Shown here: positions 53,615 to 63,302 of the stretch, piece after piece
Position numbering within the stretch: position 1 is the stretch's first letter
Layout of the letters: each line of letters starts with the position of its first letter
Origin: Bin80 sp965261255
GTDB lineage: Bacteria; Bacteroidota; Rhodothermia; Rhodothermales; Bin80
Length of the DNA stretch: 64,000 nt
Direction: 5' to 3'
Assembly: GCA_965261255.1 (NCBI GenBank)
Contig: CBDHCQ010000004.1
Span: forward strand, 2,852,001 to 2,916,000
Translations under genes and position numbers: made by a program
Notes under the pieces: model-generated
The model's database searches: none
What the model saw: the letters and a program-made list of their open reading frames with translations, nothing else
What the model was told of the DNA's origin: nothing

Positions 53615-54703
53615 ATGTTCATGATCCTTTTGGATACCCGGATACCTACAACTGTAACGAAAGAACTCCAGAATAAACTATTGGAGTGGTACGATGTCCA
53701 TCATCGGAACCTGCCCTGGCGTGATCGAACAGATCTGTACGCAATTTGGCTCTCGGAAGTCATGCTTCAGCAAACCCGGGTTGATCAGGTTTGGACATAC
53801 TACGAGCGGTTTCTGACGGCTTTCCCAACACTTGAGGCGCTGGCTGAAGCAGACCTGGACGACGTATTGCGTATTTGGGAGGGACTCGGATACTACGCAC
53901 GGGCGCGCAATTTGCACGCTGCAGCCCGAAAAGTCGTCGCCTCAGGTTACCTCCCATCAAACTGCAGCGAGCTGCGCTCGCTTCCCGGAATTGGTCCGTA
54001 CACGAGTCGGGCGATTGCGTCCATTGCATTCGGAGAACCTGTAGCTGCGGTTGACGGAAATGTTCGCCGTGTACTTTCCCGCCTGTTTGCACATCCCGGA
54101 AGCCCAGCTATATCCGTCCAGCAACTCGCTGACACGCTACTTTGCAGGCTTCGACCCGGGGATTACAATCAGGCAATGATGGAGCTTGGTTCACTGGTGT
54201 GCACACCCAAGACCCCCCGATGCCATGTTTGCCCGCTTCAAAACCATTGCCTCTCGTGGTCAGATGGTACCCCCGAAATGTATCCGGCTCCAAAGAAGAA
54301 GTACCCCATTCCACACTATGATGTAGCTGCCGGAATACTCCGTAATTCTACTGGGCAAATACTCATTCAGCAACGTGCTCCTGAAGGGCTTCTTGGCGGC
54401 TTATGGGAGCTGCCGGGCGGCAAAGCGAAACAAGGTGAATCGGGACCGGAGACCTGCGCACGTGAACTGCATGAGGAGCTCGGCGTTGAGGTGATCGTGG
54501 GGGATATGGTTGGTGAGGTTAAACATGCGTATACTCACTTTCGTATTACACTGCGAGTGTTTGAATGCACGATTGCCCATGGAAAACCGGTCTCAACTGG
54601 AGGTTTGACAACTGCTTGGGTCAAACCTGATGCATTGCACAGGTTTGCGTTCCCAAAAGCTAATCGACGCATCCTGAATCTTCTCACAGCTCCAGCAACT
54701 TAA
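53615..54703 (+). CDS. mutY: A/G-specific adenine glycosylase MutY
   Basis: Removes adenine mispaired with 8-oxoguanine, 362 residues from ATG at 53615; a second in-frame ATG follows two codons later. HhH-GPD domain: LSEVMLQQTRVDQV with the catalytic Glu, LPGIGPYTSRAI, and the catalytic Asp in AVDGNVRRVLS. The [4Fe-4S] ligands are in C-x6-C-x2-C-x5-C (CTPKTPRCHVCPLQNHC). The C-terminal Nudix-like domain that recognises 8-oxoG occupies about residues 230-350. It is followed by a small membrane protein gene after 5 bases. Confidence 0.96.
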   Translation: MFMILLDTRIPTTVTKELQNKLLEWYDVHHRNLPWRDRTDLYAIWLSEVMLQQTRVDQVWTYYERFLTAFPTLEALAEADLDDVLRIWEGLGYYARARNLHAAARKVVASGYLPSNCSELRSLPGIGPYTSRAIASIAFGEPVAAVDGNVRRVLSRLFAHPGSPAISVQQLADTLLCRLRPGDYNQAMMELGSLVCTPKTPRCHVCPLQNHCLSWSDGTPEMYPAPKKKYPIPHYDVAAGILRNSTGQILIQQRAPEGLLGGLWELPGGKAKQGESGPETCARELHEELGVEVIVGDMVGEVKHAYTHFRITLRVFECTIAHGKPVSTGGLTTAWVKPDALHRFAFPKANRRILNLLTAPAT

Positions 54704-54708
54704 ACAAG

Positions 54709-55209
54709 ATGAACGAAACACTTCTCTACATCATTCTTGGTGTGCTGTATCTCGTTTTTACGCTGCTGGGTAGAGCTGCCAAAAAGAAACAACAAGAGCA
54801 GAAAAAACGCGAGCCTTGGTCTCTTGAGGATGTGTTGGGAGACTTTCCGGGTTCACCGAACGAACAGCCTCAGTCCAGTGCACCACCCCCAACCCCACAG
54901 CCGGAGCCCATTCCCGCACCCTTTAATTGGTCTGATGAATTCCGTCCCCACGGCAGTTTAGAGTCCGAAAACAGACCCTTCACTGCATCCCAACCCACAG
55001 GATTTCCCCCGACCAAGCAAGCACAACCGGCCCACACAGAACCCGTATATCAGCATACACTAAAGAGGCGTAGTTCGGCTACGCCAGCGGCGCGTGCCAT
55101 TACGCGACAGCTCAAAGATTCATCATCGGCGCAGACAGCAATTGTGCTTAGCGAGATACTCGGTCGACCTAGGGGGATCCGAAAACCCTACACAAAGCGT
55201 CTACCTTGA
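54709..55209 (+). CDS. Small single-pass membrane protein, unknown
   Basis: 166 residues. An N-terminal membrane helix (residues 4-20) is followed by a basic stretch (AAKKKQQEQKKRE), implying the remainder is cytoplasmic. The middle is a Pro-rich low-complexity linker (APPPTPQPEPIPAP). The C-terminal 35 residues are probably the conserved part (AIVLSEILGRPRGIR). It is 5 bases behind mutY, so probably co-transcribed. I recognise no family with confidence. Confidence 0.7.
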   Translation: MNETLLYIILGVLYLVFTLLGRAAKKKQQEQKKREPWSLEDVLGDFPGSPNEQPQSSAPPPTPQPEPIPAPFNWSDEFRPHGSLESENRPFTASQPTGFPPTKQAQPAHTEPVYQHTLKRRSSATPAARAITRQLKDSSSAQTAIVLSEILGRPRGIRKPYTKRLP

Positions 55210-55558
55210 GAACATCAAGCAGGCGACACGATTGTTCGGGCCCTTTGCGTGCATGTACAGTTGAACAAGGAGTTTAAAGCAACTAAACTGGCCCGAAGTG
55301 CGTCCCCGGCCGATACGCAATATGCGCCCTAGCTTAAATTGCGTGGATTCTACATTTGAAGCTCTTGCAAAACCCCTTGAATGAGGTTACTTCAGTTGCT
55401 GTAGGGATTTTAAGGGCGCCATTTCGAATGGTGAGGTAGTTTCGCAAGAACTTCGTAACTGCAGTGTCACTCCTGTGCGCCAGATACTGCCTCTTCGTCC
55501 TCTCTCAATTGGTCTATGTGTAATTGAACACTTACTGCACGGAGGGCTTATCCGGCTA
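55210..55558. other. 349-base convergent intergenic region
   Basis: Between the small membrane protein (plus) and the sulfatase (minus). No gene or RNA is visible, nor a clear terminator hairpin with T tract. Confidence 0.5.
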
Positions 55559-56959
55559 TTATTTCAACTTCGGCATATCGGCTCCGACTTCTTCGCGCCA
55601 GCTCCTGAGGTTTCCATGAAGCATTTCTGCCTTGTCCGGTAGCTGATCCACCAGATTGGTGGACTCTCCGGGATCTTTGCGCAAGTCGTATAGCTCCAGA
55701 ACACCATCCTCAAAGAATTCGATGAGCTTATAATCTCCGCTACGTACCACCCCGGCCGGCGTTGTGCGCCATGGCCCAGATATCCCTTTCGGCGCCTCAA
55801 GGTATGCCGGAAAGTGCCAGTAGAGATTCCGCACGGTCAGATCGCTACTCCCTGTAAGAATCGGAACGAGGCTTTCTCCGTCTAAATCGTGCGCCGGGGG
55901 CCCGACGCCGGCTATCTCCAGGAGGGTTGGGTAAAAATCAATCCCAATCACGGGAGTATTGTCCACCCGGCCAGGTGTGATCCTTCCTGGCCATTTTACC
56001 GCCAACGGGACGCGAATACCCCCCTCATACAACATTCCCTTGTAGCCCCTGAGCGGCTGATTGGACGTTGCCTGCACAGCTCCACCGTTATCAGAATAGA
56101 AAACAACCAACGTGTTGTTTGTCAACCCTAATGCCGCAATCCGTCCTAAGACATTCCTTACACTACGATCAGCACTCTCGATCATTGCAGCATATGCAGG
56201 ATTATTTTGCCCTCCATTAGGTGCCTTGCGTGCATACTTTGCTTCAAGATCTGCCTTTGCCTGTATTGGCGTGTGCACTGCATAGTGAGACAAATACAGG
56301 AAGAACGGTCCTTCTCTGTTCTCATCAATAAATGTGATAGCCTCGTCTGTGAGGCGATCCGTCAAGTATTCGCCGTCAGGGCCATCAACAAGTTTGGGAT
56401 TATTGTAAGGCGGAAAGTAACCTCCGCGCGGTGACCCGCTTCTATATCCACCAACATTCACATTAAAACCTTGGTCTTCAGGATGAAACCCCGTGTCTCC
56501 CAGATGCCATTTCCCAAAGTGACCGGTAGTATATCCCGCATCTCCGAGTGCCTCGGCCAGCGTCGTGTAATGGAGCGGCAGGTTTTCCGTGTTCGGAACA
56601 GGAACCATACGACGATCCTCTTCTTTACCCCGCCTGGAGGTTCCCACCGTGTAAATCTTATGCCGCGGTGTATACTGCCCGGTCATCAATGAAGCCCTAC
56701 TCGGGGCACAATTGGGGGCATTTGCGTAGGCTTGCGAGAAAATTATCCCCCGACTTGCAAGCCGATCTATGTTTGGAGTCTCGTAATACGTACTGCCATT
56801 GAATCCAACATCCGCCCACCCCAGATCATCTATGTAAATGAAGACGATGTTGGGTTTCTCTGGCTCGCTCCGGTTTTCCCCGGCCGGTTTTTCTACCGCA
56901 CTGCCGAAAAAACACAGACCAAGAAGAAGGCCTGCGAGGATTTGCGTATTCACGTACAT
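55559..56959 (-). CDS. Sulfatase (formylglycine type)
   Basis: Type I sulfatase of 466 residues with an N-terminal hydrophobic signal (LAGLLLGLCFFGSAV), so exported. The C-x-P-S-R site that is converted to formylglycine is NCAPSRASLMTGQY near residue 82; metal ligands are in IDDLGWADVG near 45 and the GHFGKWHLG motif near 145, with VFYSDNGG near 290. Sulfatases release sulfate from esters on carbohydrates or other compounds; the substrate is not predictable here. It is a monocistronic gene. The required formylglycine-generating enzyme is not in the window. Confidence 0.93.
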   Translation of the reverse strand: MYVNTQILAGLLLGLCFFGSAVEKPAGENRSEPEKPNIVFIYIDDLGWADVGFNGSTYYETPNIDRLASRGIIFSQAYANAPNCAPSRASLMTGQYTPRHKIYTVGTSRRGKEEDRRMVPVPNTENLPLHYTTLAEALGDAGYTTGHFGKWHLGDTGFHPEDQGFNVNVGGYRSGSPRGGYFPPYNNPKLVDGPDGEYLTDRLTDEAITFIDENREGPFFLYLSHYAVHTPIQAKADLEAKYARKAPNGGQNNPAYAAMIESADRSVRNVLGRIAALGLTNNTLVVFYSDNGGAVQATSNQPLRGYKGMLYEGGIRVPLAVKWPGRITPGRVDNTPVIGIDFYPTLLEIAGVGPPAHDLDGESLVPILTGSSDLTVRNLYWHFPAYLEAPKGISGPWRTTPAGVVRSGDYKLIEFFEDGVLELYDLRKDPGESTNLVDQLPDKAEMLHGNLRSWREEVGADMPKLK

Positions 56960-57230
56960 CTGAAGGCGATAGAAACAAATAGATGCGGGGCTCTAAAGCG
57001 CGCTGATACGTACTGTGCCGTCAGGTTGACGAGCCAACTGCCTCTCATATCGGACAGGAAATATTCAAGTACAGAACTGCCGACCGACAAGCATCAACGA
57101 ATGACACGCACAAAGCACGCCCGATGATTAAATCACAAGCTCAACCTCGGAAATGAATAGAATGCGAATGCTACGGACATATATGGCTAATCCACAAGCA
57201 ACACAAAGACACACCCAGGTTGATTTCTTG

Positions 57231-57761
57231 TTAACTCAAGAGCTCGGACTCTGGATCTGGGCCACGCTTGAATAAGGCAGCGCCGATCGCTCCCCCCACC
57301 AATCCCATTATGACCCCGCCTATCAGGGCAATAACTATCCCTCCCCAAGTCACCATCATCTCAGCAAAGGCCAGCCCTTGTTCAGCCCCCGGCGCATCAA
57401 ATGCACCGCTATCCCGCAGCATCTGTATAGTTTCTTCAGGAGATGGAATTACATTGATCAGGACTAGTAACCATGCCAGAGCCACTGCAGCCGCTGCATA
57501 AACCAACCCGGCCAGCGCACCGATTCCAACACCTTGCTTGGGCTTGATCGTCAGTTCATGCTCTGAAGTGTAATGCCAAACTGCTATCACACCACTGGTA
57601 AGCATCACCATGCAGCCCACCAGACCGAATATCAAACCCAGGACTGGGTTTTGATTCATTGGATCGCTGGCACCGGAGAGCTGCTGTGCAACTGAAACAA
57701 CGGTACCGATGACAGCAGCAATAAGTCCACCAATAAGGACGGATTGAGTTTTTGAAGGCAT
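57231..57761 (-). CDS. Small integral membrane protein (DUF4199-like)
   Basis: 176 residues with four predicted membrane helices (about 8-28, 42-62, 77-100, 138-165). An acidic loop lies between helices 3 and 4 (SPEETIQMLRDSG). It resembles the DUF4199 family of Bacteroidota membrane proteins, whose function is unknown; the assignment is tentative. The tail is short and charged (KRGPDPESELLS). Confidence 0.7.
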   Translation of the reverse strand: MPSKTQSVLIGGLIAAVIGTVVSVAQQLSGASDPMNQNPVLGLIFGLVGCMVMLTSGVIAVWHYTSEHELTIKPKQGVGIGALAGLVYAAAAVALAWLLVLINVIPSPEETIQMLRDSGAFDAPGAEQGLAFAEMMVTWGGIVIALIGGVIMGLVGGAIGAALFKRGPDPESELLS

Positions 57762-58024
57762 CAGGAGTTCTGTTTAATTATGGTTGTACCTCACGAACAC
57801 CACCTGGATATCAAGTCCAGAGCATTACAGGCAATTGCAAGATAACAAACGCCGGGATATTGTTGATGGCTGGTTGCCACCCCGTTTATCTATTGGGACC
57901 GATTGCCAGAATTGAAGTGAATAGGGCAATTATACGAAAACAGGCCGCCCCATCACTGAAACTACCAACCCGGTGAATGCGCTGGAACAGTACCGGCAAC
58001 ATGCACCTTAACCCACTGGATTAA

Positions 58025-58477
58025 TCAAAGCGGCGCTGCAGGTCGGTACCATGCCATAGCTCTGGTAACTAGGATACCTGCAGCCACACCAAAAATCGCC
58101 CCTGTAATAAGCCTGCTTTCCGCAGTGTTTGCCCAAATGCCCACAATACCCAGTCCCCAATCCAACGCCAATGGTACAAGCGATGCAACGATAAGAAGGG
58201 AAGCGTGTCGGTTAACCCGCCCCCGAATAATCAAGGCCGCAATCGGTCCAATAGCTAAACCAACCAGTATGCCGTAGCAGCGGTGACACACGGCCAGTTG
58301 TACCCCATCGACATGAGGTGACCGTTCGGCTATCTGATGACAAAGCGGATCAAATCCTAACATTAACGCTATTCGCACCTGTTCACCAACCCACGGAGGC
58401 AAGCTGGCAAGTACCGCCAAGATCCCCATGAGCAAAATAGAGACACACCAACCAGTCCAGCTAATACGGGAGAGCAT
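58025..58477 (-). CDS. DUF2085 membrane protein
   Basis: 150 residues with about four membrane helices. The family signature is present: a first Cys/His motif (FDPLCHQIAERS) and the second CHRCYGILVGL, which together probably bind a metal at the membrane face. Function is unknown. It is a single minus-strand gene, divergent from groES with the CIRCE region between. Confidence 0.85.
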   Translation of the reverse strand: MLSRISWTGWCVSILLMGILAVLASLPPWVGEQVRIALMLGFDPLCHQIAERSPHVDGVQLAVCHRCYGILVGLAIGPIAALIIRGRVNRHASLLIVASLVPLALDWGLGIVGIWANTAESRLITGAIFGVAAGILVTRAMAWYRPAAPL

Positions 58478-58902
58478 GCGTCATTTGAATATTAGTAACC
58501 ATATTTTGCAGCCGATCTCTGAGCAGCAAATCTCCAGGATATGCGATTGATTGCCCGAACCTATCGCGACGACGCGTATACGACAACGCCTTGGGTGGAA
58601 CCTTACATCCCTCCTCAAAGGTTCCCTGCGGTTAGGCAGGTATCTAGCTCCCCGAATTGCCATATCTGCACAGCCATCTGACATGTTGGCACATCCTGGC
58701 TGCTATTTTTGGCACACCAAAGCGTGGCACATCATTTGCGGAATCCGCCAGTCGAATGCACTGCACGCCTTGCAGGAAAACGGCAGGGTGTGTAATTCGC
58801 AGAAACAGATACGCTGCATTTTTGTTAGCACCCACCGAAGGAGAGTGCTAACAACTGCGAACACCTTTCAGGTCTAACCATCACATAACCTATTTGCAAA
58901 TC
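58478..58902. other. 425-base regulatory region upstream of groES
   Basis: Between the DUF2085 gene and groES. Contains the CIRCE element. Plus-strand ORFs here (58551-58877) are not coherent proteins. A promoter for the gro operon is expected just upstream of or overlapping 58825; the likely core cannot be fixed. Confidence 0.7.
58825..58851 (+). promoter_or_regulatory. CIRCE operator of the groESL operon
   Basis: HrcA-binding inverted repeat TTAGCACCC - 9 bases - GAGTGCTAA. This matches the CIRCE consensus TTAGCACTC-N9-GAGTGCTAA with one mismatch in the left arm. It ends 51 bases upstream of the groES start codon, so groESL is probably repressed by HrcA and induced by heat or protein-folding stress. 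Confidence 0.95.
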
Positions 58903-59187
58903 ATGAAAATCCAACCCCTTAGTGATCGCGTGGTCGTGCAGACGCAGGATGCCGAAGAGCAGACTGCAAGCGGCCTCTACATCCCGGACACGGCCAAGGA
59001 AAAACCCCAACGTGGAGTTGTTCTGGCTGTTGGCCCCGGTCGTGTCGAGAACGGCAACAAAATCGCCATGACGGTCAAGGCCGGCGATACCGTGCTGTAC
59101 GGCAAGTACTCAGGAACCGAGGTCACAATTGACGACACTGAGTACATGATTATGCGCGAGAGTGATATTCTCGGCATCATTCAGTAA
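58903..59187 (+). CDS. groES: Co-chaperonin GroES
   Basis: Lid of the GroEL chaperonin, 94 residues from ATG at 58903 (MKIQPLSDRVVVQ); a TTG nine bases upstream is not needed. The mobile-loop region EQTASGLYIPDTAKEKPQ and the roof pattern GDTVLYGKYSGTEV are typical. It is the first gene of the groES-groEL operon, 39 bases before groEL, downstream of CIRCE. Confidence 0.97.
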   Translation: MKIQPLSDRVVVQTQDAEEQTASGLYIPDTAKEKPQRGVVLAVGPGRVENGNKIAMTVKAGDTVLYGKYSGTEVTIDDTEYMIMRESDILGIIQ

Positions 59188-59226
59188 CGAATTACATCAA
59201 CCAAACCTAAACCCCAATCAAATATC

Positions 59227-60885
59227 ATGGCAAAACAAATCGTTTTCGACGCAGACGCTCGCGGCGCACTCAAGCGCGGTGTAGACCAACTTGCGAGCGC
59301 AGTCAAAGTGACGCTTGGCCCCAAGGGTCGTAACGTCATCATTGAGAAAAAATTCGGATCACCAACCGTCACCAAAGATGGTGTAACAGTCGCCAAAGAA
59401 GTTGAGCTGGAAGATAAGCTTGAGAATGTGGGCGCTCAGATGGTCAAGGAGGTTGCCTCCAAAACCAGTGATGTGGCCGGCGACGGCACAACAACAGCAA
59501 CCGTCCTTGCACAGGCGATCATGACGGCCGGCCTTAAAAACGTCACTGCTGGCGCCAACCCCATGGACCTCAAACGTGGCATCGACAAGGCCGTTAGCCA
59601 GATTGTGTCACATCTCCGCACACAAAGTCGCGATATAGAAGGTCGTAACGAAATTGCTCAGGTTGGTGCGATCAGCGCCAACAACGACGAAGCAATCGGT
59701 ACGCTGATTTCAGATGCCTTTGAGCGCGTTGGCAAAGATGGCGTCATCACTGTCGAGGAAGCCCGAGGAACAGAAACAACACTGGATGTCGTCGAAGGGA
59801 TGCAGTTCGATCGCGGATACCTGTCACCTTACTTCGTGACAAATCCCGATGACATGGAAACTGTCCTCGAAGATGCTTACCTGCTCATCTTCGACAAAAA
59901 AATCTCCGCGATGAAGGATTTACTCCCGATTCTGGAGAAAATTGCGCAGACCAGTTCTCCGCTTCTTGTGATCGCCGAAGATGTCGAGGGAGAGGCCCTG
60001 GCAACAATGGTGGTTAACAAACTGCGTGGCACGCTCCGTGTAGCCGCAGTAAAGGCCCCTGGCTTCGGAGACCGCAGGAAAGCAATGCTGGAAGATATCG
60101 CAATCCTTACGGGTGGTACGGTAATCAGTGAAGAAAAAGGGTACCGTCTGGAGAATGCTGTGCTGGACTATCTGGGTCAGGCCAAGCGCGTCGTGATCGA
60201 CAAAGACACCACCGTCATTGTCGATGGTGCAGGAAAAACAGACCAGATCAAAGCCCGCACGAATCAGATTAGGCAGCAGATCGAGACCACCACGAGTGAC
60301 TACGACCGCGAAAAACTGCAGGAACGTCTGGCAAAACTGAGCGGCGGAGTTGCTGTCCTCAAAATCGGCGCGGCAACCGAACCGGAAATGAAAGAGAAAA
60401 AAGCCCGTGTCGAGGATGCACTGCACGCAACGCGCGCAGCCATTGAGGAAGGCATTGTTCCAGGTGGCGGGGTTGCACTTATCCGGTCTATCAGCGCGCT
60501 TGACGGAACCGATACTGACAACGAAGATCAGATGATCGGCGTCAATATTGTACGCCGTGCCCTTGAAGAACCTCTGCGCCAGATCGCTGCAAACGCTGGA
60601 GGTGAAGGTTCTATCGTTGCGCAGAAAGTCAAGGAAGGTGAAAATGATTTCGGGTATAATGCACGTACCGAAGAGTTCGAGGCACTGGTGAGTGCCGGGG
60701 TTATTGATCCCACGAAGGTCGTGCGTGCTGCCCTGGAAAATGCTTCCTCCGTTAGTGGCTTGCTATTAACCACTGAAGCCGTAGTAGCCGATCGCCCTGA
60801 GCCCAAGGGTGCCGGTGGTGGCGGAGATCACCATGACCATGGTGGCGGTGGTATGGGAGGCATGGGCGGCGGTATGGGCTTCTAA
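59227..60885 (+). CDS. groL: Chaperonin GroEL
   Basis: 60-kDa chaperonin, 552 residues, ATG at 59227. Typical elements: GRNVIIEKKFGSPTVTKDGV, the ATP-binding GDGTTTATVLAQ near residue 86, and the equatorial VPGGGVALIR near residue 412. The tail contains a GGM-type repeat (GGGGMGGMGGGMGF) preceded by a His-rich stretch (DHHDHGG), a variant of the usual flexible tail. Co-operates with GroES; regulated by CIRCE/HrcA. Confidence 0.98.
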   Translation: MAKQIVFDADARGALKRGVDQLASAVKVTLGPKGRNVIIEKKFGSPTVTKDGVTVAKEVELEDKLENVGAQMVKEVASKTSDVAGDGTTTATVLAQAIMTAGLKNVTAGANPMDLKRGIDKAVSQIVSHLRTQSRDIEGRNEIAQVGAISANNDEAIGTLISDAFERVGKDGVITVEEARGTETTLDVVEGMQFDRGYLSPYFVTNPDDMETVLEDAYLLIFDKKISAMKDLLPILEKIAQTSSPLLVIAEDVEGEALATMVVNKLRGTLRVAAVKAPGFGDRRKAMLEDIAILTGGTVISEEKGYRLENAVLDYLGQAKRVVIDKDTTVIVDGAGKTDQIKARTNQIRQQIETTTSDYDREKLQERLAKLSGGVAVLKIGAATEPEMKEKKARVEDALHATRAAIEEGIVPGGGVALIRSISALDGTDTDNEDQMIGVNIVRRALEEPLRQIAANAGGEGSIVAQKVKEGENDFGYNARTEEFEALVSAGVIDPTKVVRAALENASSVSGLLLTTEAVVADRPEPKGAGGGGDHHDHGGGGMGGMGGGMGF

Positions 60886-60892
60886 GCCTTTC

Positions 60893-60922
60893 CCGGGGGG
60901 ATCGTTTGAACGATCCCCCCGG
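60893..60922. terminator. Perfect 14-bp inverted repeat after groEL
   Basis: CCGGGGGGATCGTT and its exact complement AACGATCCCCCCGG with a 2-base loop, lying between convergent groEL and the phosphohexomutase gene. Such a strong palindrome is likely a bidirectional transcription terminator, although no T tract follows on either side. A loop of two bases would open to four in RNA. Confidence 0.65.
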
Positions 60923-60927
60923 CCCCC

Positions 60928-62292
60928 TTACCTGTCGGAGCGTATTTCGTCCATGTATCCATGCGCGAGATAATCGGCTTCGCGCTCACTGGACGCTTCC
61001 GCATAAATGCGAACGATCGGTTCGGTGTTTGACTTGCGTGCGTGCACCCAGCCCTCCGGTAAGTTGATCTTTACTCCATCTAACGTGGAGAGCTCCTTGT
61101 CTCCATGCCTGGCAGCAAAGCGTGCGAGCACTTCGTCAGGATTTGCGACTTCGACTTTGTTCTTGGAAATCACATAATGCGGTAATGAGCGCCTGTACTC
61201 CGAGAGCGGGACGCCGAGTTCAGCCAAGTGCTGAAGTACCATAGCTGCTCCCACGAGCGCATCCCGACCATAGTGGAGCTCGGGCAATATTACGCCGCCA
61301 TTACCCTCTCCACCAAGGATAGCATCGTGCTGCTGCATCATCTTGACTACATTGATCTCTCCAACCGCGGACCTGTAAACCGGCATGCCGTACCGGGCGG
61401 CAACATCATCAATCGCTCGGGAGGAAGACAGATTGGTTGCATACGCCCCACTGCGTCTGCGCCATAAAAAATCGGCCGCTATGACCTGGGTCAGCTCTTC
61501 GCTCACATAATCCCCACGATCATCAATCAACGCTAATCGGTCGGCATCTGGATCTACAACCAGGCCCAAATCGGCACCCGTTTCGCGCACGTACTCCATT
61601 GTGCCGCGCAGGTGCTCTGGCAGAGGCTCAGCAGGATGGGCAAACCGGCCCGTAACATCACCATTGATCAACTTAATATTGCCGGCTCCCAAACGTTCAA
61701 GCAGGCGCGGTATAGCCAGTGCACCCACGGAGTTGATGCCATCAACCACGACCGTATACCCTATGGAGGCAATCGCGTCCGGTTGACAGTAAGGCAGATC
61801 CAGGATCGCATCAACATGCCGATCTAAGTATTGCCCGGCTCTTACAGCACCGGGAGCAATATCCCGGTGCATTGGGGATTCTGGATGCCTTGCCATATCC
61901 GCTACAGCAGCCCCCTCCTCCGGCGAAAGAAATTCACTCTTATGATTCAGCAGCTTGAGTGCATTCCACTCTTCAGGGTTGTGTGAGGCACTCAGTACAA
62001 TTCCTCCTCTTGCTTTTTCGAACAGAACCGCCATGGCAACAGTCGGCGTCGATGCAAGTCCTGCATCTATGACCTCAATTCCGAGGCTGCGCAGCGTGGA
62101 TGCCACAAGTTGCATGCACACCTCCCCGGAAACGCGTGCATCCCGGCCCACGACAACGCGCCGGGGTAGATCGTTTTGCTGAGTAAGACAGAATTGACCG
62201 AAGGCCAAACTATAGCGTACGAGCACCAGTGCGTCCAAACCAGCACCGTAAATTCCTCTGACCCCTGAAATTGATTCAATAAGCATTGGCAT
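60928..62292 (-). CDS. Phosphohexomutase (phosphoglucosamine/phosphomannomutase family)
   Basis: Alpha-D-phosphohexomutase of 454 residues, ATG at 62292 (a second Met follows two codons later). The four family sites are clear: the phosphoserine site in LSASHNPEEW near 100, the metal-binding DPDADRLALID near 245, the sugar-binding GEGNGGVILPE near 335, and the phosphate-binding RKSNTEPIVRIYAE near 425. It probably interconverts glucosamine, glucose or mannose 6- and 1-phosphates; GlmM is the commonest bacterial role, but sequence motifs alone do not settle it. Confidence 0.92.
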   Translation of the reverse strand: MPMLIESISGVRGIYGAGLDALVLVRYSLAFGQFCLTQQNDLPRRVVVGRDARVSGEVCMQLVASTLRSLGIEVIDAGLASTPTVAMAVLFEKARGGIVLSASHNPEEWNALKLLNHKSEFLSPEEGAAVADMARHPESPMHRDIAPGAVRAGQYLDRHVDAILDLPYCQPDAIASIGYTVVVDGINSVGALAIPRLLERLGAGNIKLINGDVTGRFAHPAEPLPEHLRGTMEYVRETGADLGLVVDPDADRLALIDDRGDYVSEELTQVIAADFLWRRRSGAYATNLSSSRAIDDVAARYGMPVYRSAVGEINVVKMMQQHDAILGGEGNGGVILPELHYGRDALVGAAMVLQHLAELGVPLSEYRRSLPHYVISKNKVEVANPDEVLARFAARHGDKELSTLDGVKINLPEGWVHARKSNTEPIVRIYAEASSEREADYLAHGYMDEIRSDR

Positions 62293-62366
62293 GAGTTTAA
62301 CCTGACTAATTCAATGGAACAGAGTAGCTATTGATTGGGTTGCCCCGGGTTGCGATTTATTTGTGC

Positions 62367-63302
62367 ATGAACTCACCGAAAATTACATCTAATCCCCGTT
62401 GGCGATACCACTACGCAGCGGGAGGGTTGCTTCTATGTCTCCTCCTGGTTAGTTGGGGAGGCGTTGTTACGAGTATTGAAGCCGGCCTAGCGGTTCCAGA
62501 TTGGCCCAGCTCATTTGGCTCGTATGATCCGATTGCAACGGGATACAGTGATCCAGAAAACCCAGATGCCCGTTGGTGGCAGGAAGGACCGGTACTAGCA
62601 GAACACGGACACCGACTCTTGGGAGCTCTGGTTGGTCTATGGATAATGGGCCTTGCGTTGTGGACTTGGCTGGCAGACTCGCGACGCTGGGTTCGTATTC
62701 TGGCGGTATCAGCAACTGGTCTTGTGATCCTACAGGGGGTTCTGGGAGGACTTCGTGTAATCTGGACATCCGTGGATCTGGCCGTTGTCCATGCTATGGG
62801 TGCGCAGCTTTTCTTCTGTGCAGCGGTGATCCTCACAGTTTCCTGTTCGCACACATGGCTGACGCACAATATAGAAAGTTCGCCAGAGATGCGGCAATTA
62901 CGTATCTTGGCAGGTTCAACTGCGGTCGCGGTGTATATACAGATCCTGCTCGGTGCTTTACTTCGGCACCCCGGAGCAGGAGTGGATTTGACTTTTATTG
63001 TAGTCCACGCCGCAGGGAGCGTACTAGTACTGTCTCTCATTATCGTCACCTGTGGACGTATTCGGGAACGCTTTAGTGACAAGCCACTGCTGAACCGGGG
63101 AGCTTGGGTTATGTTAACGTGCTTGTTTTTGCAGCTGATTCTGGGGATGATTGCTCTTATTACGTTACTCTATGACGCAGGTCAGGGGCAACGAAGCCTC
63201 GCCCAAGTTGTATTTTCGTCCTCACACCTGGTGGTTGGAACTATTCTCATGGGCAGTTGCGCATGTGTGCTGCTCGGAACTCTGCGACTGCGAAGTGAAT
63301 AG
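62367..63302 (+). CDS. ctaA: Haem A synthase (CtaA/COX15)
   Basis: Converts haem O to haem A for cytochrome oxidases; integral membrane, 311 residues from ATG at 62367 (the upstream TTG at 62331 is unlikely). About eight helices. Conserved His residues lie in the second and later helices, for example in LAEHGHRLLGALVG near residue 80 and AVVHAMGAQLFF near 145, and again at FIVVHAAGSVLV. The motif GLAVPDWPSSFG near residue 45 is typical of the family. Its stop overlaps the start of ctaB by 8 bases. Confidence 0.93.
   Translation: MNSPKITSNPRWRYHYAAGGLLLCLLLVSWGGVVTSIEAGLAVPDWPSSFGSYDPIATGYSDPENPDARWWQEGPVLAEHGHRLLGALVGLWIMGLALWTWLADSRRWVRILAVSATGLVILQGVLGGLRVIWTSVDLAVVHAMGAQLFFCAAVILTVSCSHTWLTHNIESSPEMRQLRILAGSTAVAVYIQILLGALLRHPGAGVDLTFIVVHAAGSVLVLSLIIVTCGRIRERFSDKPLLNRGAWVMLTCLFLQLILGMIALITLLYDAGQGQRSLAQVVFSSSHLVVGTILMGSCACVLLGTLRLRSE

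Noticed and set aside
62331..62366. TTG start for ctaA at 62331.
   Set aside because: The added residues do not match homologues, and ATG at 62367 gives the expected N-terminus.
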